Source: Lentisphaeria bacterium (GTDB taxonomy: Bacteria; Verrucomicrobiota; Lentisphaeria; Oligosphaerales; JAFGRS01). From it: a stretch of DNA of 5,394 nt. The stretch is taken from contig JAFGRS010000909.1 in NCBI GenBank assembly GCA_016935045.1, positions 1 through 5,394 of the forward strand, in the 5' to 3' direction. Made by a program: the position numbers and the translations under genes. This document shows positions 1 through 5,394 of the stretch, piece after piece; the first letter of the stretch is position 1, and each line of letters opens with the position of its first letter. The notes under the pieces were generated by a model that was given only the letters and a program-made list of their open reading frames with translations, searched no databases and was not told the DNA's origin.

Positions 1-87
1 CGCGGAGCGTCGCCCTCCAGGGGAAGCGGCTCCGCGGAGCGTCGCCCTCCAGGGGAAACGGCTCCGCGGAGCGTCGCCCTCCAGGGG
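1..87. repeat. 32-bp tandem repeat, 2.7 copies, palindromic junctions
   Basis: Two full 32-bp units (1-32 and 33-64) differ at one base (G26 versus A58). A third unit (65-87) matches the first 23 bases exactly, then stops at its GGGG. The unit begins at base 1, so the array may continue outside the window. Each unit contains GGAGCGTCGCCCTCC, whose ends (GGAGCG/CCCTCC) can pair in five of six positions around a TCG loop. Each unit junction forms the perfect 12-bp palindrome GCTCCGCGGAGC (29-40 and 61-72). The two pairings share GGAG, so they exclude each other. No reading frame of note crosses the array. It is a dispersed or tandem intergenic repeat of unknown role; a CRISPR is excluded because there are no unique spacers. 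Confidence 0.9.
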
Positions 88-123
88 TTTGACTGGGCGC
101 GACGGATCCGGGCGCCGGGGCTG

Positions 124-152
124 TTGTGTGGAGCGCACCCGGCCGCTATAGT
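124..152 (+). promoter_or_regulatory. candidate sigma70-type promoter for the HIT gene
   Basis: TATAGT at 147-152 matches the -10 consensus at five of six bases. TTGTGT at 124-129 gives the first three bases of a -35 box, with exactly 17 bases between them. Transcription would start near 159, leaving a leader of about 40 bases before the start codon at 200. TATAGT stands out in a surrounding sequence that is otherwise almost all G and C. The -35 box is poor and the host's sigma preferences are unknown, so this is only a candidate. Confidence 0.4.
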
Positions 153-190
153 GCCGCAACGGGATACGGCGCGACCCCGATCCCAAGCGC

Positions 191-196
191 GAGGAG
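191..196 (+). promoter_or_regulatory. ribosome binding site of the HIT gene
   Basis: GAGGAG ends three bases before the ATG at 200. The spacing is short, but the alternative in-frame ATG at 245 has only pyrimidine-rich sequence (CTCCCACCCGGC) in front of it, so this site favours the start at 200. Confidence 0.5.
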
Positions 197-199
197 CGC

Positions 200-730
200 A
201 TGCACGGCGACAACCCAACGCACGGGGACGAACTCCCACCCGGCATGTCCCGGAGTCCACGGCCGCTCTGGGCGCCCTGGCGCATCGAGTACATCCGGGG
301 GCCGAAGGAAGGGGCGTGTTTCCTCTGCGAGAAAGGGCAGCAGGACAGGGATGGGGACAACGTGGTGCACCGGGGGCCGTTTGCCTTCGTCCTGCTCAAC
401 GAGTACCCCTACAACGCAGGACACCTGCTGGTTGCGCCCTACCGCCACGTGGCCGACCTGACGGACCTGTCGGTGGAAGAATGCAACGAAGTGGTGGCGC
501 TGATGGTCCAATCCAAGGCGGTGCTGAGCCGTGTGATGGCGCCCCACGGCTTCAACCTGGGCTTCAACCTGGGGGAAGCGGCGGGAGCGGGCCTGGCCGG
601 CCACGTCCACGGGCACGTCGTTCCCCGATGGTGCGGGGATACGAATTTCATGGCGGTGCTGGCGGATGTCCGAGTGGTGCCGGAGGCCCTTGCGGCAACG
701 GCCGAGCTGCTGCGCCAGGCCTGGGGGTGA
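200..730 (+). CDS. HIT-family nucleotide hydrolase / Ap4A phosphorylase-like protein
   Basis: A 176-residue cytoplasmic protein of the histidine triad superfamily. The hallmark H-x-H-x-H motif is at H135, H137 and H139 (HVHGHVVPRW); by homology the middle histidine is the nucleophile that takes the nucleotidyl group. Upstream are the other family blocks: an N-terminal LWAPWRIEYI segment (23-32), a C-x-x-C pair at C40/C43, NEYPYNAGHLLVAPYRHV (67-84), and GFNLGFNLG (117-125) in the usual substrate-loop position. C40, C43, H83 and H135 probably form the structural zinc site known in bacterial HIT proteins. The WAPWR start and the PRWxGDTNFM ending (142-151) resemble the mycobacterial diadenosine tetraphosphate phosphorylase group, so cleavage of Ap4A or similar dinucleotides is the best guess; the substrate cannot be read from sequence. 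Length is normal for that group. The first 15 residues before M16 are not conserved-looking, so translation might start at 245, but only 200 has a Shine-Dalgarno sequence. No signal peptide is seen. Confidence 0.94.
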   Translation: MHGDNPTHGDELPPGMSRSPRPLWAPWRIEYIRGPKEGACFLCEKGQQDRDGDNVVHRGPFAFVLLNEYPYNAGHLLVAPYRHVADLTDLSVEECNEVVALMVQSKAVLSRVMAPHGFNLGFNLGEAAGAGLAGHVHGHVVPRWCGDTNFMAVLADVRVVPEALAATAELLRQAWG

Positions 731-810
731 CGGGCCGCCTTCGGGGCGCCGCTGCGGAGCCGGTACCATGGAGCGGTCCTAGCGTTTGCGGGGTGCGCTG
801 TTGGGCGTCT

Positions 811-824
811 CCGGCCAGGGCCGG
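811..824 (+). other. small GC hairpin in the HIT-M48 intergenic gap
   Basis: CCGGCC and GGCCGG lie two bases apart, which would fold as a five-base-pair stem with a four-base loop. It sits in the 182-bp gap between the HIT stop and the M48 start. No run of T follows, so it is not a convincing intrinsic terminator. I see no clear promoter elsewhere in this gap. Confidence 0.25.
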
Positions 825-902
825 CAACCGGAATCGAGTCTCCAATCCGGGGTGGTGAGGGGCGTGCGTGGGTCCGCCCGGCCCTTCGTTCGAGGTCACG
901 AT

Positions 903-907
903 GGAGG
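903..907 (+). promoter_or_regulatory. Shine-Dalgarno GGAGG fixing the M48 start
   Basis: GGAGG is followed by five bases and then the ATG at 913. The open frame extends upstream to a GTG at 868 and an ATG at 901. The 901 ATG has a weaker GAGG at 892-895, but starting there would place acidic residues (MEDT) in front of the signal peptide. The 913 start gives a normal basic signal-peptide n-region. Confidence 0.8.
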
Positions 908-912
908 ATACG

Positions 913-1740
913 ATGAAACATCCGTGGTGCCTGCTGAATCGGCGTGGGGCAGCCGCCCTTGCGACTGCCGTGGTGCTCTGTGGGTTGTCCGGCTGTGTGG
1001 TTGCGCCGGTGACGGGGCGACAGCGGTTGATCATGACCTCCGCCACCGAAGAGGCCGGCATGGGCCGGGAGGCCTGGACGGAGATCCTCGCCAAGGAGAC
1101 CCTGAGCACGAACAAGGCGCGGACCGCGGCGGTGGAGCGCGTCGGGAAGATCATCAGCCAGGCGATCAACGAGCCCGGATTCGAGTGGGAATTCAAGTTG
1201 TTCGCCTCGGAGGAGGCCAATGCCTTCTGCCTTCCCGGTGGCAAGGTGGGGGTATACGAAGGTCTCTTCGAGCACCTGGCCAACGACGCCGAGTTGGCGG
1301 CCGTGATGGGACACGAGATTGCCCATGCGACGGCACGGCACGGGGGCGAGCGCATGACGCAGGCCATGGCCGTAGGTCTGGTGGGACTGGGGCTGTCCGT
1401 GGCCCTCGACAGTGCGCAGGCCGAGAATCAGGAGCTGTGGATGGCTGCCTACGCCGGGGTGTCGACCGTGGGGATCGCCCTGCCCTACAGCCGGCAACAT
1501 GAGTTCGAGGCGGACGAGATCGGTGCGCTCTATATGGCCAAAGCCGGATACGACCCCCAGGCCGCGGTGGCATTCTGGGAGAAGTTCGGTGCCGGCAAGC
1601 AGCAGCCGGGGATCATGGAATTCCTCTCCACCCACCCCCTTGACCGGAACCGCGTCCTGCGCCTGCAACAGGCGATGCCGAGGGCATTGGAGGAATACGC
1701 CAGGGCCCCCCGCAAGCACGGCCTGGGAAAGACCTATTGA
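913..1740 (+). CDS. M48-family zinc metallopeptidase, predicted lipoprotein
   Basis: A 275-residue exported metallopeptidase. The N-terminus is a lipoprotein signal peptide: a basic stretch (N9-R10-R11), a hydrophobic core (about 12-25), then the lipobox LSGC with the modified cysteine at C28. Residue +2 is Val, not Asp, which in E. coli would favour outer-membrane sorting; the rule may not hold here. The catalytic motif is HEIAH (H134, E135, H138), with H134/H138 as zinc ligands and E135 as general base. The third ligand is expected at E197 in the family block SRQHEFEADEIGALYM (193-208). NAFCLPGGKVGVYEGL (103-118) is the conserved strand-loop before the active site. STHPLDRNR (239-247) carries a His that may match the regulatory histidine of BepA; that match is tentative. 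There is no TPR domain, so the protein resembles short LoiP/YcaL-type members rather than full BepA. Likely role: degrading misfolded or stalled envelope proteins, probably from the inner face of the outer membrane. The start at 913 is set by GGAGG. All catalytic residues are present. Confidence 0.95.
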   Translation: MKHPWCLLNRRGAAALATAVVLCGLSGCVVAPVTGRQRLIMTSATEEAGMGREAWTEILAKETLSTNKARTAAVERVGKIISQAINEPGFEWEFKLFASEEANAFCLPGGKVGVYEGLFEHLANDAELAAVMGHEIAHATARHGGERMTQAMAVGLVGLGLSVALDSAQAENQELWMAAYAGVSTVGIALPYSRQHEFEADEIGALYMAKAGYDPQAAVAFWEKFGAGKQQPGIMEFLSTHPLDRNRVLRLQQAMPRALEEYARAPRKHGLGKTY

Positions 1741-1762
1741 TCGTCTCATACCTGCCTGGACC

Positions 1763-1780
1763 GCCCGCGTCCCTGCGGGC
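1763..1780 (+). terminator. GC hairpin just after the M48 gene, doubtful terminator
   Basis: GCCCGC (1763-1768) and GCGGGC (1775-1780) form a perfect six-base-pair stem with a six-base loop, starting 22 bases after the M48 stop codon. The position suits a transcription end or an mRNA-stabilising 3' structure. No T-tract follows (ACACTTCGGG), so intrinsic termination is not well supported. Confidence 0.3.
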
Positions 1781-1792
1781 ACACTTCGGGAC

Positions 1793-1906
1793 ATGCATAC
1801 GATCGTGGGACGATTGGTGTTGACGATCACGATGCGGCGGCAAACCATGACGGCAGACCCGGCAAGCGCTGACGCCTCGGCCTCCAGGGACTGGGTACGC
1901 GCATGA
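1793..1906 (+). CDS. doubtful 37-residue leader ORF overlapping the AsmA start
   Basis: From the ATG at 1793 an open frame encodes 37 residues (MHTIVGRLVLTITMRRQ at the start, DWVRA at the end). It stops at TGA 1904-1906, overlapping the AsmA start codon as ATGA. This geometry is typical of translational coupling, and the downstream gene has only a weak ribosome binding site of its own. Against it, the frame is simply the end of a longer stop-free frame running through the M48 gene, its own Shine-Dalgarno is poor, and no family is recognisable. It is more likely chance than a gene; internal ATGs at 1832 and 1847 are equally unsupported. Confidence 0.15.
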   Translation: MHTIVGRLVLTITMRRQTMTADPASADASASRDWVRA

Positions 1907-4900
1907 AGCGTTTCCTCCGTGCCGTATGGTTTGGGCTGCGTTGGGCCGCGCTGCTGATTCTGGTCGGGGTGGTTGGGCTGGATCTGTTCTGCGAAGTCGT
2001 TGGGGTGCCCGAGTGGGGTGCGGGGCCGTTGCGGGGGGTCTTTGCCGAATACGGAGTTCAGGTCGAGGCCGCCACCATCCGCTTCGGGGCGATCAACGGT
2101 CTCGTTCTCGACCGCGGCCGCGCCCGGATGGTTTGCGCCGGGATGCCGTTGCGAATCGAGTGCGCCGGCGCCCGGGCATCCGTGCGCTGGCGCAGCATGC
2201 TGCGGGGGCGTGTGCAGGGAGATTCGCTGGCCCTGGACGGGCTCTCCATGCGCCTGTTCCCCTCGGGGAGGGCCCTCGGGCAGGACGGTTCCGTGCTGCA
2301 CCTGGAACGCGGCGAGGCCAGGGCGCACCTGTTTGGCGATGGGACCCTGGCGTTGACACTCGACGGTCTGCTCGAGAACGTGGCCATCCACATCGACGCC
2401 GACATCCAGGGCTGGGAAGGGGCACGGATCGCCGGCGAGCCCCAGTCCCTGCCGTCCTCCCGGCCCGCCGGGGAGCCACAGGACCGGACCCGGGCCGAGG
2501 CGGAGAAAGCCTGGCGGCGTTCCCTGACGCGGATCTCGGAGCTGGTCGACACGGCCCGCCTGAGCGAGAACGACGCCTTCCTCAGCGGCCGGCTCGCCCT
2601 GAACCTCGAGGACCCGGCTGCCCTCGTCTTTGCCGGGGAGTTCGGACTCTCCGACACGGTCGTCAGCGGTACGTTCGTCAGCAAGGCCAAGGGTACGGTT
2701 CGCTACCAGCGCCAGACCCTCTTCCTCGAGCGGGTCACGCTCTCCCTGAGCAGGGACGAGAACGTGAACTGCCAGGCGCGGGTGGACCTCGGTGCGGGAC
2801 GTGTCACCGGCCAGGTGGAAGGGGACCTCCGGCCGGAGACCGCCTGCCGGCTGGCCAAAGCGGAGATTCCCCTGTGGATGGACCGGGTCGTGCTCCTGTC
2901 GCCCGTGTCGGTGAAGGCGCAGATCGGCCCCTGCGCCCTGGCTCCGGCCGAGTGGCAGGTTCGGGGGAGTCTGTCGGCCGCCAACGTGCTGGTACAGGAC
3001 CTGGTTCTGCACCGTGCCCGGGCGGAAGGTGAGTGGGACGGCCGCGTCCTGCGCATCCCCTCGGCCCGGCTGATGCTCTCGCCGCGTGGGGACGAGGAGA
3101 TCCGGGGCAGCGGCGAGGTCGATTTCGTGGCCGGGACCGCCTCGGCCCAGCTCGAAGCCGTACTGCGGCCCGTCGACCGGCTGGTCAAGATGGGCCTCGT
3201 TCCTCCGGGGGTCCTCCCCAGTGGCTTCGAGATGCCCGCGCCGGTGACCTTGCGGGCGCGCCTGCATCCCTCCCCGCACGGGTGGCGACAGTGGCGCGCG
3301 GAGGCGGACCTGACCTGCCCGACGGCCCGCGTGGCGGGCAGACTCGTCGGCCCCTGCGCTGCCTCCATGCGGCTGCAGGATGGCGTACTGACCCTGCCCG
3401 AGGCGACCCTGGGGGCGCCCCGGGCGCCTGACCACGCCCTGCGCCTCTCCGGGGTGCTGCCCCTGGGCGATGCCCTCGGTGGACGCGATGTCGCCATGGA
3501 CTTCAAAGCGACCCTCCTGGCCGATTTCGGCAGGGCAGAGGAGGAGGGCGCCGCGGCCTCGGACGACTGGCGCGAGGCCCTCTCGCTGAACGCCCGTGTC
3601 CACCTTGCGTCCGGCTCGGGCAACCTCCACGTTGCGACCTCGGGGACGGTGTTCCCGCAACGGACCTACGCCACCTGGCAACCCCTCCTCGATGTGGGCA
3701 TCGGGGACTTCCCCCACCGCCTGCGCTGCGGCGACAAGCCCGTGGCCTTCACGTTCGAGGCCCGGCGCGACGGTCCGAGGGCTCCCCTGCGTCTCACCGG
3801 GGCCCTCGATGCCGAGTCGCTGCATTACCAGGACCTGCACTTCCGCACCTTCCACACCGGCGTGGACCTCCAGCACGACCGCGTTCAGTTCGACGGGGTG
3901 CAGGCCGTCACCGGCGACGGCGATGAGTTCTCCCTCGATATCGGCGTCGTCTACCACCCCCTGCGGGTCACCATCGCGAACGCCCGCCTGGCTGGACGGC
4001 CCCACCTTGTGGCCACGTTCATCGAGGCCCGGGACGCCCGGGAGCTCTACCAGTCCATCTGGCGGGACCTCGCCTGGAGCCCGGGGGAGCTTCCCGTGAT
4101 CGACCTGCGCTCGCTGGTCTACAAGGAAGGGGGCGGCGGCGCCTGGCGCCTGAACATGGATGCGGGGTTCGCCTGCCGGAACGCGCATTTCCGGGGCGTG
4201 CAGGCGCAGTCCCTGGCCATGACGGTGCGCCTGGGGCTGCCGGAGCTGGTGACGGTGCGGGACGTCCGCCTCGAGACGGCCCACGGCGTGGCAGAAGCGG
4301 AGGTGAGCATTCAGGCCACCGCGGTGCCGAGGGTCTCCTTCGCCACGCGCCAGATCTCCGGTGGTCTCGATGTGGCCGCCATCCTGCGGGCCATCGACCC
4401 GTCCTGGGACGAGTGGGTGCGGAGCTTCGATTTCTCGCCGGAATCCGCCGTGACCTGCCGCGGGTCCTTTTTCCTGGGGCCGGAACCTGTTCTGGACATC
4501 TCCGGGACTCTGGAGGCCCCCTCGTTCGAGTTCGCCCGCCTGCGTCTCATGCAGCCGAACGTGGACTGGCGGGTGGCAGGCTCCACGGTCACCTGGGATG
4601 TGAAATCCGCCACCCTGTTCGAGGGCCCGGTTGCCCTCACCGGACGCTACGATATCCAGACCCGCGAAGGACTGATCGCCCTGCATGCGGAGAAGCTGCT
4701 GCTGCGGCAACTGGTCGCCTACCTGGGCGGCGGCACGGAGGAGTCCGCCCAGGAAGGGTATCTCTCGGGCCACTGCCGCCTGCACCTGCTGCACGGCTGG
4801 GCCGGCAGGGAGGTGCAGCTCGCCGGCAACGGCCGGGCCCTGATCACCGAGGCAGATGTCTGGCGCGTACCCGTTTTCCACAGCCTGGGACGGCTCCTGG

Positions 4901-5250
4901 ACATGACCATGCTCAACCGCATCACCTCCGGACGGGCTTCGAGCCTCGGCGAGATCACCCGGGTCGAGGCAGACCTCACCTTCAACGGGGACCGCGTCGT
5001 GTTCTCCAACCTGGTCACCGACGGAACCATCGTCTCCCTCAAGGGAAGCGGGGAATACTGCTGGGGAACGGACCAGCTCTATGGGACCGTGAGCGGCGAG
5101 ACGCTCAGCCGCGTCAGTATCCTGTCCCTCATCTTCCGGCCCCTCTCCTGGCTGTTCAGCGCCGAACTCACCGGGACCCCCAAAGACTACCGCTGGAAGC
5201 TCGCCACCGCCTTCCAGAGAGCCCTGAGCGGCAGCGGTGCCGGGGACTAG
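1903..5250 (+). CDS. AsmA-like envelope protein (predicted lipid-transfer / outer-membrane assembly)
   Basis: A 1115-residue protein with one N-terminal membrane anchor (about 9-30, after the basic MKRFLR) and a long periplasmic body. After the anchor comes GVPEW... followed by VQVEAATIRFGAINGLVLDRGRARM (about 50-75), the first strands of an AsmA-type N-terminal domain. The body is alternating polar/hydrophobic beta-strand sequence, as in the repeating beta-groove proteins AsmA, YhdP, YdbH and TamB. A charged, probably helical stretch interrupts it at about 195-222 (RAEAEKAWRRSLTRISELVD). The C-terminal 130 residues are the most recognisable part: SLGRLLDMTMLNRI (about 992-1005), a strand pair around FNGDRVVFSN (1027-1036), LKGSGEYCWGTDQLYGTVSG (1046-1065), IFRPLSWLF (1077-1085) and TGTPKDYRW (1090-1098), the usual ending of AsmA-like C-terminal domains. 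Known relatives carry phospholipid across the periplasm or support outer-membrane protein assembly; the same role here is inference. Only a weak AGGGA (1886-1890) precedes the start, 12 bases away. The frame is intact with no internal stop. Placing it in the superfamily is fairly safe; assigning a subfamily is not. Confidence 0.8.
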   Translation: MKRFLRAVWFGLRWAALLILVGVVGLDLFCEVVGVPEWGAGPLRGVFAEYGVQVEAATIRFGAINGLVLDRGRARMVCAGMPLRIECAGARASVRWRSMLRGRVQGDSLALDGLSMRLFPSGRALGQDGSVLHLERGEARAHLFGDGTLALTLDGLLENVAIHIDADIQGWEGARIAGEPQSLPSSRPAGEPQDRTRAEAEKAWRRSLTRISELVDTARLSENDAFLSGRLALNLEDPAALVFAGEFGLSDTVVSGTFVSKAKGTVRYQRQTLFLERVTLSLSRDENVNCQARVDLGAGRVTGQVEGDLRPETACRLAKAEIPLWMDRVVLLSPVSVKAQIGPCALAPAEWQVRGSLSAANVLVQDLVLHRARAEGEWDGRVLRIPSARLMLSPRGDEEIRGSGEVDFVAGTASAQLEAVLRPVDRLVKMGLVPPGVLPSGFEMPAPVTLRARLHPSPHGWRQWRAEADLTCPTARVAGRLVGPCAASMRLQDGVLTLPEATLGAPRAPDHALRLSGVLPLGDALGGRDVAMDFKATLLADFGRAEEEGAAASDDWREALSLNARVHLASGSGNLHVATSGTVFPQRTYATWQPLLDVGIGDFPHRLRCGDKPVAFTFEARRDGPRAPLRLTGALDAESLHYQDLHFRTFHTGVDLQHDRVQFDGVQAVTGDGDEFSLDIGVVYHPLRVTIANARLAGRPHLVATFIEARDARELYQSIWRDLAWSPGELPVIDLRSLVYKEGGGGAWRLNMDAGFACRNAHFRGVQAQSLAMTVRLGLPELVTVRDVRLETAHGVAEAEVSIQATAVPRVSFATRQISGGLDVAAILRAIDPSWDEWVRSFDFSPESAVTCRGSFFLGPEPVLDISGTLEAPSFEFARLRLMQPNVDWRVAGSTVTWDVKSATLFEGPVALTGRYDIQTREGLIALHAEKLLLRQLVAYLGGGTEESAQEGYLSGHCRLHLLHGWAGREVQLAGNGRALITEADVWRVPVFHSLGRLLDMTMLNRITSGRASSLGEITRVEADLTFNGDRVVFSNLVTDGTIVSLKGSGEYCWGTDQLYGTVSGETLSRVSILSLIFRPLSWLFSAELTGTPKDYRWKLATAFQRALSGSGAGD

Positions 5251-5260
5251 CCGCGGGTCG

Positions 5261-5280
5261 GAGACCGGAGGGAGGGTCTC
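5261..5280 (+). terminator. hairpin after the AsmA gene, doubtful terminator
   Basis: GAGACC (5261-5266) and GGTCTC (5275-5280) form a perfect six-base-pair stem with an eight-base purine loop, beginning ten bases after the stop codon. No T-tract follows. The right arm is also the start of the first copy of the downstream repeat, so the stem may be a by-product of that repeat rather than a terminator. Confidence 0.3.
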
Positions 5281-5394
5281 GCGCGGAGGCGCAGAGGCCG
5301 CGGAGGGAGAGAGGGAGAGGGAGAGGGAGAGGGAGTCTCGCGCAGAGACGCGGAGGCGCAGAGGCCGCGGAGGGGGAGAGGGAGAGAGAGGCTC
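5277..5394. repeat. two copies of a GC-rich intergenic repeat with homopurine tracts
   Basis: Copy A starts at 5277 and copy B at 5336; both begin TCTCGCGC. They share an identical 23-base core (5285-5307 and 5352-5374, beginning GGAGGCGCAGAGG). Copy B has eight extra bases, AGAGACGC (5344-5351), that copy A lacks; with them it forms the hairpin GTCTC-GCGCA-GAGAC (5335-5349). Each core runs into a pure G/A tract: 34 bases at 5302-5335, built on the hexamer GGGAGA, and 23 bases at 5369-5391. The array reaches the window edge and probably continues. No gene is seen in it. It resembles the CGCAGAGGCGCAGAG-type dispersed repeats found between genes in several bacterial groups. Confidence 0.85.

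Noticed and set aside
1..87. Repeat array considered as a CRISPR.
   Set aside because: Units are contiguous and nearly identical along their whole 32 bp, so there are no unique spacers, and no cas gene is present.
89..94. TTGACT just after the left repeat, considered as a -35 box.
   Set aside because: The sequence 17 bases further on is GGCGCC, with no -10 resemblance; the TTGTGT/TATAGT pair at 124-152 is better.
124..858. A 244-codon + strand frame overlapping the HIT gene.
   Set aside because: The translation is Arg/Gly/Pro-rich and lacks any motif, while the overlapping frame at 200-730 carries the complete HIT signature.
1802..1833. Inverted repeat ATCGTG (1802-1807) / CACGAT (1828-1833) upstream of the AsmA-like gene.
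   Set aside because: Only six bases with a 20-base loop and no further symmetry; too easily found by chance to call an operator.
1820..1848. Possible promoter for the AsmA-like gene: TTGACG at 1820-1825.
   Set aside because: The -35-like box is good, but the hexamer 17 bases downstream (AACCAT, 1843-1848) matches the -10 consensus at only three of six bases.
1881..1889. CCTCCAGGG upstream of the AsmA start, matching part of the left-end repeat.
   Set aside because: Nine bases shared with no extension on either side; likely coincidence in GC-rich DNA.
1926..3032. A 368-codon + strand frame inside the AsmA-like gene.
   Set aside because: Arg/Gly/Pro-rich shadow frame with no recognisable domain; the 1903-5250 frame explains the region.
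439..4881. A 1480-codon open frame on the minus strand spanning parts of all three genes.
   Set aside because: It is antisense to three genes with clear family motifs, and its product is a Pro/Gly/Arg/His-rich string without domain structure. Long antisense frames are expected in very GC-rich coding DNA.

Overview
The window is very GC-rich (roughly two thirds G+C by eye). It carries three protein genes, all on the + strand, with repetitive intergenic DNA at both ends. The genes encode a HIT-family nucleotide hydrolase/phosphorylase, a predicted M48 metallopeptidase lipoprotein, and a long AsmA-like envelope protein. A lipobox signal peptide and an AsmA-type protein point to a bacterium with an outer membrane. 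The GC-rich intergenic repeats (a GGAGCGTCGCCCTCC type on the left, a GCGGAGGCGCAGAGG type on the right) look like those I associate with Planctomycetota-Verrucomicrobiota-Chlamydiota relatives such as Kiritimatiellota/Lentisphaerota. That placement is an impression from memory, not something I could check.

Layout. Positions 1-87 hold almost three copies of a 32-bp tandem unit whose junctions are perfect 12-bp palindromes. Positions 88-199 are a leader with a plausible sigma70-type promoter and a ribosome binding site. The HIT gene follows (200-730). A 182-bp gap leads to the M48 lipoprotein gene (913-1740), whose start is fixed by a GGAGG five bases upstream. A 162-bp gap contains a GC hairpin and a doubtful 37-codon ORF whose stop overlaps the next start as ATGA. 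The AsmA-like gene (1903-5250) fills most of the rest. Its stop is followed at once by a small hairpin, then two diverged copies of a second repeat family separated by a (GGGAGA)n homopurine tract, running to the window edge.

How the genes relate. The M48 lipoprotein and the AsmA-like protein both belong to families that act in the envelope: periplasmic/outer-membrane proteolytic quality control, and lipid transfer or outer-membrane assembly. The HIT protein is a cytoplasmic nucleotide-metabolism enzyme with no obvious link to them. The gaps of 160-180 bp do not demand a single operon, although co-directional transcription is possible and no convincing T-tract terminator separates the genes.

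I see no mobile element, CRISPR array, tRNA/rRNA or defence module. Apart from the repeats, the window reads as an ordinary housekeeping/envelope region. I do not find evidence for a new multi-gene system here.
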